Shown here: positions 21,816 through 31,149 of the stretch, one piece after another | Numbering within the stretch: position 1 is the stretch's first letter | How the letters are laid out: the number at the start of each line of letters is the position of its first letter | NCBI RefSeq assembly: GCF_023898315.1 | Contig: NC_064619.1 | Coordinates: 481,533,376-481,597,375 of the forward strand | Reading direction: 5' to 3' | Length of the DNA: 64,000 nt | From: Schistocerca nitens | Taxonomy: Eukaryota; Arthropoda; Insecta; Orthoptera; Acrididae | Program-made: the position numbers and the translations under genes | Notes under the pieces: generated by a model | The model's database searches: none | The model's input: the letters and a program-made list of their open reading frames with translations, nothing else | What the model was told of the DNA's origin: nothing

Positions 21816-23237
21816 CACTCCTGGAAATTGAAATAAGAACACCGTGAATTCACTGTCCCAGGAAGGGGAAACTTTATTGACACATTCGTGGGGTCAGATA
21901 CATCACATGATCACACTGACAGAACCACAGGCACATAGACACAGCCAACAGAGCATGCACAATGTCGGCACTAGTACAGTGTATATCCACCTTTCGCAGC
22001 AATGCAGACTGCTATTCTCCCATGGAGACGATCGTAGAGATGCTGAATGTAGTCCTGTGGAACGGCTTGCCATGCCATTTCCACCTGGCGCCTCAGTTGG
22101 ACCAGCGTTCGTGCTGGACGTGCAGACCGCGTGAGACGACGCTTCATCCAGTCCCAAACATGCTCAATGGGAGACAGATCCGGAGATCTTGCTGGCCAGG
22201 GTAGTTGACTTACACCTTCTAGAGCACGTTGGGTGGCACGGGATACATGCAGACGTGCATTGTCCTGTTGGAACAGCAAGTTCCCTTGCCGGTCTAGGAA
22301 TGGTAGAACGATGGGTTCGATGACGGTTTGGATGTACCGTGCACTATTCAGTGTCCCCTCGACGATCACCAGTGGTGTACGGCCAGTGTAGGAGATCGCT
22401 CCCCACACCATGATGCCGGGTGTTGGCCCTGTGTGCCTCGGTCGTATGCAGTCCTGATTGTGGCGCTCACCTGCACGGCGCCAAACACGCATACGACCAT
22501 CATTGGCACCAAGGCAGAAGCGACTCTCATCGCTGAAGACGACACGTCTCCATTCGTCCCTCCATTCACGCCTGTCGCGACACCACTGGAGGCGGGCTGC
22601 ACGATGTTGGGGCGTGAGCGGAAGACGGCCTAACGGTGTGCGGGACCGTAGCCCAGCTTCATTGAGACGGTTGCGAATGGTCCTCGCCGATACCCCAGGA
22701 GCAACAGTGTCCCTAATTTGCTGGGAAGTGGCGGTGCGGTCCCCTACGGCACTGCGTAGGATCCTACGGTCTTGGCGTGCATCCGTGCGTCGCTGCGGTC
22801 CGGTCCCAGGTCGACGGGCACGTGCACCTTCCGCCGACCACTGGCGACAACATCGATGTACTGTGGAGACCTCACGCCCCACGTGTTGAGCAATTCGGCG
22901 GTACGTCCACCCGGCCTCCCGCATGCCCACTATACGCCCTCGCTCAAAGTCCGTCAACTGCACATACGGTTCACGTCCACGCTGTCGCGGCATGCTACCA
23001 GTGTTAAAGACTGCGATGGAGCTCCGTATGCCACGGCAAACTGGCTGACACTGACGGCGGCGGTGCACAAATGCTGCGCAGCTAGCGCCATTCGACGGCC
23101 AACACCGCGGTTCCTGGTGTGTCCGCTGTGCCGTGCGTGTGATCATTGCTTGTACAGCCCTCTCGCAGTGTCCGGAGCAAGTATGGTGGGTCTGACACAC
23201 CGGTGTCAATGTGTTCTTTTTTCCATTTCCAGGAGTG
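21816..23237 (-). mobile_element. Tc1-like transposon family B, copy 2 (1422 bp)
   Basis: Complete, same length as copy 1, with the same CACTCCTGGAAATTGAAATA terminus at both ends (right end with two differences) and TA at 21814-21815 and 23238-23239. Its left neighbour is repeat R and its right neighbour is a SINE1 tail, so the two flanks come from different elements. Confidence 0.96.
21971..22993 (-). CDS. Tc1-family transposase (family B, copy 2)
   Basis: 340-residue intact frame from ATG at 22991-22993 to TAG at 21971. Layout as in copy 1: helix-turn-helix in residues about 10-60, Arg-rich linker, triad D155 (FSDESRFCL), D244 (FQQDNARLHV), E277 (SPIEHVW) with 32-residue spacing. It keeps the standard SRFCL and MVWGAIS forms. 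It has Leu in NARLHV, where the other copies and most Tc1 proteins have Pro (NARPH), directly beside the second Asp; this may weaken activity. N replaces H at position 111 (RNRLNEAGL). Confidence 0.93.
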   Translation of the reverse strand: MPRQRGREPYVQLTDFERGRIVGMREAGWTYRRIAQHVGREVSTVHRCCRQWSAEGARARRPGTGPQRRTDARQDRRILRSAVGDRTATSQQIRDTVAPGVSARTIRNRLNEAGLRSRTPLGRLPLTPQHRAARLQWCRDRREWRDEWRRVVFSDESRFCLGANDGRMRVWRRAGERHNQDCIRPRHTGPTPGIMVWGAISYTGRTPLVIVEGTLNSARYIQTVIEPIVLPFLDRQGNLLFQQDNARLHVSRATQRALEGVSQLPWPARSPDLSPIEHVWDWMKRRLTRSARPARTLVQLRRQVEMAWQAVPQDYIQHLYDRLHGRIAVCIAAKGGYTLY

Positions 23238-23239
23238 TA

Positions 23240-23306
23240 CTTCTGAGTCTAGGGGAGTGATGACTTCATATGCTAAGTCCCATAGTTGTAATAGCCATTT
23301 GAACCA
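23240..23306 (+). mobile_element. SINE1 3' fragment
   Basis: CTTCTGAGTCTAGGGGAGTG through TAGCCATTTGAACC matches the last third of SINE1. It begins exactly at the TA flank of Tc1-B copy 2. The missing SINE head is not on the other side of the Tc1, which there borders repeat R, so the left part was lost by deletion or rearrangement. Confidence 0.8.
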
Positions 23307-23513
23307 TTTGTACTTCACGCTTACATAACACTGGAGACCCATGTCACTCACCAAAGCCATTCGCCATTTGATTTTACTACAAATAAACAGCAGTAGCTAT
23401 AGAATTAACGATCTTATAGTACTAATTACTTCCTCCAGGAGACGTACTGGACCTCGGTTAACGAATTACAATATATTTTAAGGCATTTTATGAGGCTGGC
23501 TGTGACATAGATT

Positions 23514-25826
23514 GTTGTTTTTGTTGTGGTCTTCAGTCCTGAGACTGGTTTGATGCAGCTCTCCATGCTACTCTATCCTGTGCAAGCTTCTTCATCTCCC
23601 AATACGTACTGCAGCCTACATCCTTCTGAATCTGTTTAGTGTATTCATCTCTTGGTCTCCCTCTACGATTTTTACCCTCCACGCTGCCCTCCAATACTAA
23701 ATTGGTGATCCCTTGATGCCTCAGAACATGTTCTACCAGCCGATCCCTTCTTCTTGTCAAGTTGTGCCACAAACTCCTCTTCTCCCCAATCCTATTCAAT
23801 ACTTCCTCATTAGTTACGTGATCTACCCATCTAATCCTCAGCATCCTTCTCTAGCACCACATTTCAAAGGCTTCTATTCTCTTGTTGTCTAAACTATTTA
23901 TCGTCCATGTTTCACTTCCATACATGGTTACACTCCATACAAATACTTTCAGAAACGACTTCCTGACACTTAAATCTATACTCGATGTTAACAAATTTCT
24001 CTTCTTCAGAAACGATTTCCTTGCCATTGCCAGTCTACATTTTATATCCTCTCTACTTCGACCATCATCAGTTATTTTGCTCCCCAAATAGCAAAACTCC
24101 TTTACTACTCTAAGTGTCTCATTTCCTAATCTAATTCCGGAATCATCACCCGACTTAATTCGACATCATTCCATTATCCTCGTTTTGCTTTTGTTGATGT
24201 TCATCTTATATCCTCCCTTCAAGACACTGTCCATTCTGTTCAACTGCTCTTCCAAGTCCTTTGCTGTCTCATCGGCGAACCTCAAAGTTTTTATTTCTTC
24301 TCCATGGATTTTAATACCTACTCCGAATTTTTCTTTTGGTTCCTTTACTGCTTGCTCAATATACAGATTGAATAACATCGGGGAGAGGCTACAAACGTGT
24401 CTCACTCCCTTCCCAGTCACTGCTTCCCTTTCATGCCCCTCGACTCTTATAACTGCCTTCTGGTTTCTGTACAAATTGTAAATAGCCTTTCGCTCCCTCT
24501 ATTTTACCCCTGCCACCTTCAGAATTTGAAAGAGATTATTCCAGTCAACATTGTCAAAAGCTTTCTCCAAGTCTATAAATGCTAGAAACGTAGGTTTGCC
24601 TTTTATTAATCTACTCTCTAAGATAAGTCGTAGAGTCAGTATTGCCTCACGTGTTCCCATATTTCTACGGAATCCAAACTGATCTTCCCCGAGGTCCGCT
24701 TCTACCAGTTTTTCCATTCGTCTGTACAGAGATCGCTTTAGTATTTTGCAGCCGTGACTTATTAAACTGACAGTTCGGTAATTTTCACATCTGTCAACGC
24801 CTGCTATCTTTGGGATTGGAATTATTATATTCTTCTTGAAGTCTCAGGGTATTTCGGCTGTCTCATACATCTTGCTCATCAGATGGTAGAGTTTTGTCAG
24901 GACTGGCTCTCCCAAGGCCGTCAGTAGTTCTAATGGAATGTTGTCTACTCCCAGGGCCTTGTTTCGACTTAGGTCTTTCAATGCTGTATCAAATTCTTCA
25001 CGCAGTACAATATCTCCCATTTCATCTTCATCTACATCCTCTTCCATTTCCATAATATTGTCCTCAAGAACATCGCCCTTGTATAGTCCCTCTATATACT
25101 CCTTCCACCTTTCTGCTTTCCCATCTTTGCTTAGAACTGGATTTCCATCTGAGCCCTTGGTATTCATACAAGTGGTTCTCTTTTCTCCAAAGGCCTCTTT
25201 AATTTTCCGGTAGGCAGTATCTATCTTACCCCTAGTGAGGAAAGCCTCTACATCCTTACATTTGTCCTCTACCCATGTCTGCTTAGCCATTTTGCACTTC
25301 CTGTCGATCTCATTTTTGAGACGTTTATATTCCTTTTTGCCTGCTTCATTTACTGCATTTTCATATTTTCTCCTTTCATCAATTAAATTCAGTATTTCTT
25401 CTGTCACCCAAGGATTTCTACTAGTCCTCGTCTTTTTACCTACTTGATCCTCTGCTGCCTTAACTACTTCATCCCTCAGAGCTACCCATTCTTCTTCTAC
25501 TGTATTTCTTTCCCCCATTCTTGTCAATTGTTCCTTTATGCTCTTCCTGAAACTCTCTACAACCTCTGGTTCTTTCAGTTTATCCAGGTCCCATCTCCTC
25601 AAATTCCCACCTTTTTGCAGTTTCTTCAGTTTTAATCTACGGTTCATAACCAATAGATTGTGGTCAGAGTCCACATCTGCCCCTGGAAATGTCTTACAAT
25701 TTAAAACCTGGTTCCTAAATCTCTGTCGTACCATTATATAATCTGTCTGATATCTTCTAGTATCTCCAGGGTTCTTTCATGTGTACAACCTTCTCTCATA
25801 ATTCTTGAACCAAGTGTTAGCTATGA
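23514..25826 (-). mobile_element. 5'-truncated LINE (family 1)
   Basis: Non-LTR retrotransposon insertion bounded by a perfect 13-bp target duplication TGTGACATAGATT (23501-23513, 25827-25839). On the minus strand the 3' end is CAGTCTCAGGACTGAAGACC followed by an A/C-rich tail with CAA units. The 5' end lies inside the endonuclease domain, the usual outcome of incomplete target-primed reverse transcription. Fragments of the same family occur at 30482-30684, 42868-43562, 46721-47207 and 63107-63224. Clade tentatively RTE-like from the RT core and C-terminal motifs. Confidence 0.92.
23533..25734 (-). pseudogene. LINE family 1 endonuclease/reverse transcriptase remnant
   Basis: Minus-strand pieces in order. 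First, the end of an APE-type endonuclease (ADVDSDHNLLV, with the conserved SDH) and a linker running into the RT domain with NKALGVDNIPLELLTALG (24844-25734, 296 codons open). Then the RT fingers/palm: DQFGFRRNMGTREAILTLR and AFIDLEKAFDNVDW, with the motif A Asp (24499-24717). Then MLFNLYIEQAV and LRFADETA, where motif C should be FADD and the second Asp is Glu (24166-24474). Then the C-terminal MYGSETWTINSLDNKRIEAF and RRRDRLVEHVLRHQG...RRGRPRDEY blocks (23533-24087). The frame is broken at least four times. The protein is inactive in this copy. Confidence 0.9.
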
Positions 25827-25845
25827 TGTGACATAGATTATGAAA

Positions 25846-26119
25846 CATAAATGAATATAAACTCGCTTCTTAGTATGTTAAATTTAAAAGATGTGTAAGT
25901 CGTTCCCATTGGCTGACGGCGATGCATTAGGCTCTGCAGTGCCCTCACTCTACCTTACATAACTCGTGGCCGTTTAGTCATCAGCATCAGTTACAGTGAC
26001 CGAGGCCTCCACAGCGTGTCAGGCGCCGTCGGCGTCATGGAGATGGCTAATGATGCACCGTTTAGGAATATATTTTACTTCACTGACTTCTCTTTGTAAT
26101 AAAGCACTTTTGCCTTTGT
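25846..26119 (+). repeat. Dispersed repeat R, copy 2, left part
   Basis: Inverted match to 21417-21813 (see there). It runs from ACTCGCTTCTTAG to the TA where the Tc1-D element is inserted, and continues after it at 28207. Confidence 0.8.
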
Positions 26120-26347
26120 TACACTACTAGCCATTAAAATTGCTACACCACGAAGATGACGGGTTACAGACGCGAAATTTAACCGACAGGAAGAAGATGC
26201 AGTGATATGCAAATGATAAGCTTTTCAGAGTATTCACACAAGATTGGCGCCGGTGGCGACACCTACAACGTGCTGACATGAGGAAAGTTTCCAACCGATT
26301 TCTCATACACAAACATCAGTTGACCGACGTTGCCTGGTGAAACGTTG

Positions 26348-27021
26348 GTTCAAATGGCTCTGAGCACTATGGGACTTAACATCTGAGGTTGTTAGTTCCC
26401 TAGAACTTAGAACTACTTAAACCTAAGTAACCTAAGGACATCACACACATCCATGCACGAGGAAGGATTCGAACCTGCTGTGGTGTCACCGCTAGACACC
26501 ACACTTGCTAGGTGGTAACTTAAATCGGCCGCGGTCCTGTAGTACATGTCGGACCCGCGTGTCGCCACTGTGTACTCGCAATCCTAGCGCCACCACATGG
26601 CAGGTCACAAGCCACGGACATGACCTCGCCCAGTTGTACGGACGACATAGCTTGCGACAAGACGTATCAAGTCTTCCTCTCATTTGCCGAGAGACAGATT
26701 AAATAGCCTTCAGCTAGTCCATCGCTACTACCTAGCAAGGCGCCATGTGTATCATTGCTAATTGCTTACTACTATGCAAGAGATGTATTTCAACAAGAAC
26801 AAGACTACATTAAAGTTAAGTATATTAAAATCTCTCTTCTTTTCTTTATAGTTTTTCATCCAGTCTCCTGTTTCAGAATTTACGCCCGTCTGCGTTAGTT
26901 TCGCGTGCACCTAGCCACTCATTGTGTCGAGACCTTAGGGAATCGACACAACACCTGCGACCATAGCGGTCGGGTGGGTCCGGACTGAAGCGCCTAGAAC
27001 GGCTCGGTCACCACGGCCGGC
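26348..27021 (-). mobile_element. tRNA-derived SINE (SINE1) split by a solo LTR
   Basis: Minus-strand SINE1: tail and body at 26348-26478, head at 26959-27021. Perfect 12-bp target duplication GGTGAAACGTTG at 26336-26347 and 27022-27033, placing it just before the transposase start of the host Tc1. A 475-bp LTR interrupts it right at the B box (GAACCTGC). Confidence 0.95.
26479..26953. mobile_element. Solo LTR of an LTR retrotransposon
   Basis: 475 bp beginning TGTGGTGTCACC and ending GAATCGACACAACA, i.e. TG...CA ends with imperfect 9-bp inverted termini (TGTGGTGTC against TGTTGTGTC). An exact 5-bp target duplication CCTGC (26474-26478, 26954-26958) lies inside a SINE whose sequence is otherwise continuous. 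Inside are a TATA-like GATTAAATAGCC (about 26696-26707) and no coding frame. 5-bp duplications are typical of Ty3/Gypsy-type and other LTR elements. A single LTR remains after LTR-LTR recombination. Confidence 0.93.
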
Positions 27022-27038
27022 GGTGAAACGTTGTTGTG

Positions 27039-28109
27039 ATGCCCCGTGTAAGGAGGAGAAATGCGTACCATCACGTTTCCGATTTTGAGAAAGGTCGGAT
27101 TGTAGCCTATAGCGATTGCGGTTTAACGTATCGCGACATTGCTGCTCGCGTTGGTCGAGATTCAATGACTATTAGCAGAATATGGAATCGGTGGGTTCAG
27201 GAGAGTAATACGGAACGCCGTGCTGGATCCCAACGGCCTCGTATCACTAGCAGTCGAGATGACAGGCATCTTATCCGCATGGCTGTAACGGATCGTGCAG
27301 CCACGTCTCGACCCCTGAGACAACAGATGGGGACGTTTGCAAGACAACAGCCATCTTCACGAACAGTTCGACGACGTTTGCAGCAGCATGGACTATCAGC
27401 TTGGAGACCATGGCTGCTGTTACCCTTGACGCTGCATCACACACAGGAGCGCCTGCGGTGGTGTACTCAACGACGAACCTGGGTGCATGAATGGAAAAAC
27501 GGCATTTGTTCGGATGAATCCAGGTGCTGTTTACAGCATCATGATGGTCGCATCCGTGTTTGGCGACATCGTGGTGAAGGCACATTGGAAGCGTGTATTC
27601 GTCATCGCCATACTGGCTTATCACCCGGCGTGATGGTATGGGTTGCCGTTCGTTACACGTCTCGGTCACCTCTTGTTCGCAGTGACAGGACTTTGAACAG
27701 TGGACGCTACATTTCAGATGTGTTGCGACCCGTGGCTCTACCCTTCGTTTGATCCCTGCGAAACCCTATATTTCAGCAGGATAATGCACGTCCGCATGTT
27801 GCAGGTTCTGTACGGGCCTTTCTGAATACAGGAATTGTTCGACTGCTGCCCTGGCCAGCACATTCTCCAGATCTCTCACCAACTGAAAACGTCTGGTCAA
27901 TGTTGGCCGAGCAACTGGCTCGTCACAATACGCCAGTCACTACTCTTGATGAACTGTGGTATCGTGTTGAAGCTGCATGGGCAGCTGTGCCTGTACACGC
28001 CATCGAAGCTCTGCATGACTCAATGCCCAGGCCGTTATTACAGCCAGAGATGGTTGTTGTGGGTACTAATTTCTCAGGATCTATGCACCCAAATTGCGTG
28101 AAAATGTAA
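27039..28109 (+). pseudogene. Tc1-D transposase with one nonsense codon
   Basis: 356 codons from ATG 27039 (MPRVRRRNAYHHVSDFEKGR) to TAA 28107-28109, all in one frame except TGA at 27750-27752, between LPFV and SLRNPIFQQDN. The helix-turn-helix lies at about residues 14-60. First Asp in ICSDESRCCL, second in FQQDNARPHVAG, Glu in SPDLSPTENVW, with 34 residues between the last two: a standard DD34E. The TGA stands where relatives have Arg-type codons, compatible with CGA to TGA decay. The nested SINE/LTR lies only 5-20 bp upstream of the start. Confidence 0.92.
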
Positions 28110-28206
28110 TCACATGTCAGTTCCAGTATATTGTATTTGTCCAATGAATACCTGTTTATCTTCTGCATTTGTTTTTGGTGTGGCAATTTTAGTGGCCAGA
28201 AGTGTA

Positions 28207-28303
28207 TTACAGTGCACACAAGTAATTAAAAGGCCAAAACCGGTCAGAAGTTAACATCTGCTGTGATCAACACTGTTTTTAAATACTTTTTTAGCTTATT
28301 TGA
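28207..28303 (+). repeat. Dispersed repeat R, copy 2, right part
   Basis: Continues copy 2 after the Tc1-D insertion: CAGTGCACACAAG, GGCCAAAACCGGTCAGAAGT, CTGTTTTTAAATACTTTTTTA, matching the reverse complement of about 21417-21520. Confidence 0.75.
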
Positions 28304-28364
28304 GTGACATTTTTATTTCCCCGGCACTAAACAGGTCTGGTCGGGGATAGGCGTCTTCAAAGCT

Positions 28365-28942
28365 CTAAGTAGGCTGTTTAGGTTCTTATATTGGTAACGC
28401 CTCGTAGCGCTCTGTATGAAAATCACTGGCTGTGCTGTGTGCAGTCTGTGGCTAGTTTGCATTGTTGTCTGCCATTGTAGTGTTGGGCAGCGGCAGCTGG
28501 ATGTTAACAGCACGTAGCGTTGCGCAGTTGGAGGTGAGCCGCCAGCAGTGGTGGATGTGGGGAGAGAAATGGCGGAGTTTTGAAATTTGTAAGACTGGAT
28601 GTCATGAACTGCTATATATATTATGACTTTTGATGACTATTAAGGTAAATACATTGTTTGTTCTCTATTAAAATCTTTCATTTGCTAACTATGCCTATCA
28701 GTAGTTAGTGCCTTCCGTAGTTTGAATCTTTTATTTAGCTGGCAGTAGTGGCGCTCGCTGTATTGCAGTAGTTCGAGTAACCAAGATTTTTGTGAGGTAA
28801 GTTATTTGTGAAACGTATAGGTTAATGTTAATCAGGGCCATTCTTTTGTAGGGATTTTTGAAAGTCAGATTGCGTTGCGCTAAAAAATATTGTGTGTCAG
28901 TTTAAGCACAGTCATGTATAATTGTTCAAAGGGGACGTTTCA
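28365..28942. repeat. LTR-like dispersed repeat
   Basis: A compact non-coding unit of about 580 bp, from GTAGGCTGTTTAGGTTCTTA to AAAGGGGACGTTTCA, recognised from memory as a common locust repeat. It contains a TATA-like TGCTATATATATTATG (about 28610-28625) and ends in CA with AAGC-like bases on both sides. This suits a solo LTR, but the 5' terminus lacks a clean TG here and the target duplication is not certain. Confidence 0.5.
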
Positions 28943-29049
28943 AAGCCTGTGAATTAATGTTCACGGCTTTGGAGGCCTATTTTCCCAGCCATTTGGCGTC
29001 GAGAAAGAAAAAAAAGTTAAAACGCGAAAGGCACAATGGCGTGATGGAA

Positions 29050-29726
29050 TTCATCCAGAATTTATCCCTAACTGTGGCAAATATACCAAAAAATGGCCAG
29101 CAGACTTCTTTACCGATATCATGAGGATAGAATCAGTCTGGAAGTGAGTGAAAAAGTCCAACGCCATGCTTGTCGTTAAGACACCGCGAGACCCACCTTG
29201 CACACACTTTTGAACAGCAAACAGTGCGGATAATTGCATCCGCACTTCCTTTGCTGATTGACAGATGCAGCGTCAACTGCCATGTCGTAATGCGTCTGTT
29301 CTCACGAATGACATCATCAGCTCGCTGCAACATGTCGGGTGCGATGGCCGTTGCCGGTCTCCCCGAGCGCTGCAAATTGTGGAACTCCGCCGAACAGCCA
29401 TCTGATGACTTCAGCTTCCGTGCCCAGCGTCTAAATGTACTTCTGTCGACAAAAGATGCTCCACATACTTTGCACAAGCGTTTGTGAATATTCCCCACAG
29501 TTTCTTTCTCTGCAGTGAGAAATTCAATGACGGCACGTTGCTTATAACGTACATCACCTACAGATGCCACTTTGAAACTGTCCTACAACTACGGTATCTG
29601 TCGGAAGTGACGGAAACTTGGTGCGCTCACTCGGGAGACCTCAAATCATACGTAACGTTTCACATTCGTAACATTGTTTTTGGCTGTGAAAAAAAATGCG
29701 GTGCATTACTTTCTGGGCAACCCTCG
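29050..29726 (-). mobile_element. Mariner-type transposon, 5' fragment
   Basis: The right edge, read in reverse complement, is CGAGGGTTGCCCAGAAAGTA followed by ATGCACCGC, a mariner terminal repeat, preceded by TA at 29727-29728. The opposite inverted repeat is absent; similarity fades near 29130-29050, so the element is 3'-truncated. Confidence 0.75.
29133..29570 (-). pseudogene. Mariner transposase N-terminal fragment
   Basis: Open for 145 codons. ASVGDVRYKQRAVIEFLTAE at the start matches the mariner DNA-binding region; then GNIHKRLCKVCGASFVDRST and FRRWARKLK (helix-turn-helix), LQRSGRPATAI (GRP linker) and ADDVIRENRRITTWQL (second helix-turn-helix). The expected ATG is GTG in this copy (29568-29570). 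None of the DDD catalytic blocks is present. It retains only DNA-binding parts. Confidence 0.85.
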
Positions 29727-29729
29727 TAA

Positions 29730-30344
29730 AACCATCAGTCGGCATCTCCCTATGTGACGACATTCTGGAGCCAAAGACGGTCGCTACGCCAGCGCATTGT
29801 TCTTTCTCTTATAACTGACTGTACTGTGAGCATGTATCAGAATACCAAATCCCGTGAGTTAGACGTAAATACCAGTGTGTTATTTCGTCTACCATGTACA
29901 TTGTGTTACTTTGATGACTTCGCCCTACTATCTAGGGTTCAGATAAGAGTTGCGTATTCTGGTGCAACAACATTCCAGATAAAGAAAATGGGATCCCTGT
30001 CATTTCAAATAAAAATTATGAAAGTGCCTACTTTCTCTCACCCTCTATAGCTTATATTTTTATTTTAGAATTATAGACGCAAATAATGAAATTTCTTGAT
30101 AGCTACATGATAAGTAGTAGTGACCATTACAAAGATGGTTGGAAAATTGTGGTTTATTTAAAACGGGACAACGTTTATACGAATATACATAATTATTTTA
30201 GATGATAAAATGCCAGTAAAGTCCAGATTATTGTGGATGACTGACGTAAGATGCGGGTGCTGCAATGGGCGTTGCACGGGATTCGGTAAAGACAGATTGC
30301 GATAGCCCAAAACGCCCTGAACCATCTTTCAGACAGCGGGCAAC
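29730..30344. other. Unassigned sequence
   Basis: No family recognised. A 98-codon frame at 29754-30050 has no domain. Confidence 0.4.
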
Positions 30345-30772
30345 GCGGGGTAGCTGTGCAGTCTGAGGGATCTTGCCACGGTTCGCGTGGCTGTCCCCGT
30401 CGGAGGTTCGAGTCCTCCCTCGGGCATGCGTGTGTGTGTGTGTGTTGTCCTTAGCGTAAGTTAGTTTAAGTTAAATTAAGTTGAGGCATCAAGGGATCAC
30501 CAATTTAGTATTGGAGGGCAGCGTGGACGGGAAAAGTCGTAGAGGGAGACCAAGAGATGAATACGCTAAACAGATTCAGAAGGATGTAGGTTGCAGTAGG
30601 TACTGGGAGATGAAACTTGCACAGGATAGAGTAGCATTGAGAGCTGCACCAAACCAGTCTCTGGACTGAAGACCACACACACAAGAAGTGTGTAAGCCTA
30701 TGGACCGCTGACCTCAACAATTTGGTCCCGTAGGAACTTACCACAAATTTCCAAAATTTCCAAACAGATGGC
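30345..30772 (+). mobile_element. Second tRNA-derived SINE family (SINE2), split
   Basis: The head GGGGTAGCTGTGCAGTCTGA with B box GGTTCGAGTCC (about 30406-30417) is followed by CCTTAGCGTAAGTTAGTTTA. The tail AGCCTATGGACCGCTGACCT...GGTCCCGTAGGAACTTACCA appears after a 203-bp LINE insertion. The layout resembles SINE1: CCTTAG-GTTAG-TTTAAG, then a GGACxGATGACCTCA box and GTCCC. The head is different. Confidence 0.85.
30482..30684 (+). mobile_element. LINE family 1, 3' terminal fragment inside SINE2
   Basis: Encodes RHQGITNLVLEGSVDGKSRR, GRPRDEYAKQIQKDVGCSRY and so on, the last about 60 codons of LINE family 1, ending CTGGACTGAAGACCACACAC. It interrupts SINE2 between ATTAAG and AAGTGTGTAAGCC, so it is younger than that SINE. 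A severely 5'-truncated insertion. Confidence 0.9.
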
Positions 30773-30999
30773 GAATCGGTTTAAGGCGAACGTCCGATTT
30801 TTGTACTTAGGACTATAATATCAGTCGTATGTGCTCATAGAGTTGGGCAACATTATAAAGTAACGGTAGTGCATCGACTAACTAGATCAGATAATTTGCC
30901 TTAATGTCTGTACTGCAACTAGATCATACACTCTACGCAACTTGTGAGGCATTGCTAATTCTGAGGGACATTTGTTCTCTTGTTTATGTATTCTTACAT

Positions 31000-31126
31000 C
31001 GCTGTAGCTCGTAGGTTCGAATCCAGCTTCGGGCATGCATGTGTGTGATGTCCTTAGGCTAGTTAGGTTTAAGTACTTCTAAGTTCTAGGACACTGATGA
31101 CCTCATATGTTAAGTCCCATAGTGCT
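31000..31126 (+). mobile_element. SINE1, 5'-truncated
   Basis: Starts at the B box region (GTAGGTTCGAATCCAGCTTC) and keeps body and tail up to GTCCCATAGTGCTCA. The A box and head are missing. It stands immediately outside the left arm of the large inverted duplication. Confidence 0.88.
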
Positions 31127-31149
31127 CATTTTAAGCAGCCGTAATTCCT

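Larger units (their letters stand above)
26122..28204 (+). mobile_element. Tc1-like transposon family D with nested insertions
   Basis: The left end CACTACTAGCCATTAAAATT and the right end, reverse-complemented CACTTCTGGCCACTAAAATT, continue to GCTACACCA/GCCACACCA; TA at 26120-26121 and 28205-28206. It is inserted in repeat R copy 2. A SINE1 with its own solo LTR occupies 26348-27021 in the 5' untranslated part. Without the insertion the element is about 1.4 kb. Transposase frame on the plus strand, one nonsense codon. Confidence 0.95.

Noticed and set aside
30428-30444. GT microsatellite as a separate element
   Set aside because: The short GTGTGT run is part of the SINE2 body (CATGCGTGTGTG), also found in SINE1 as CATGGATGTGTGTGA.
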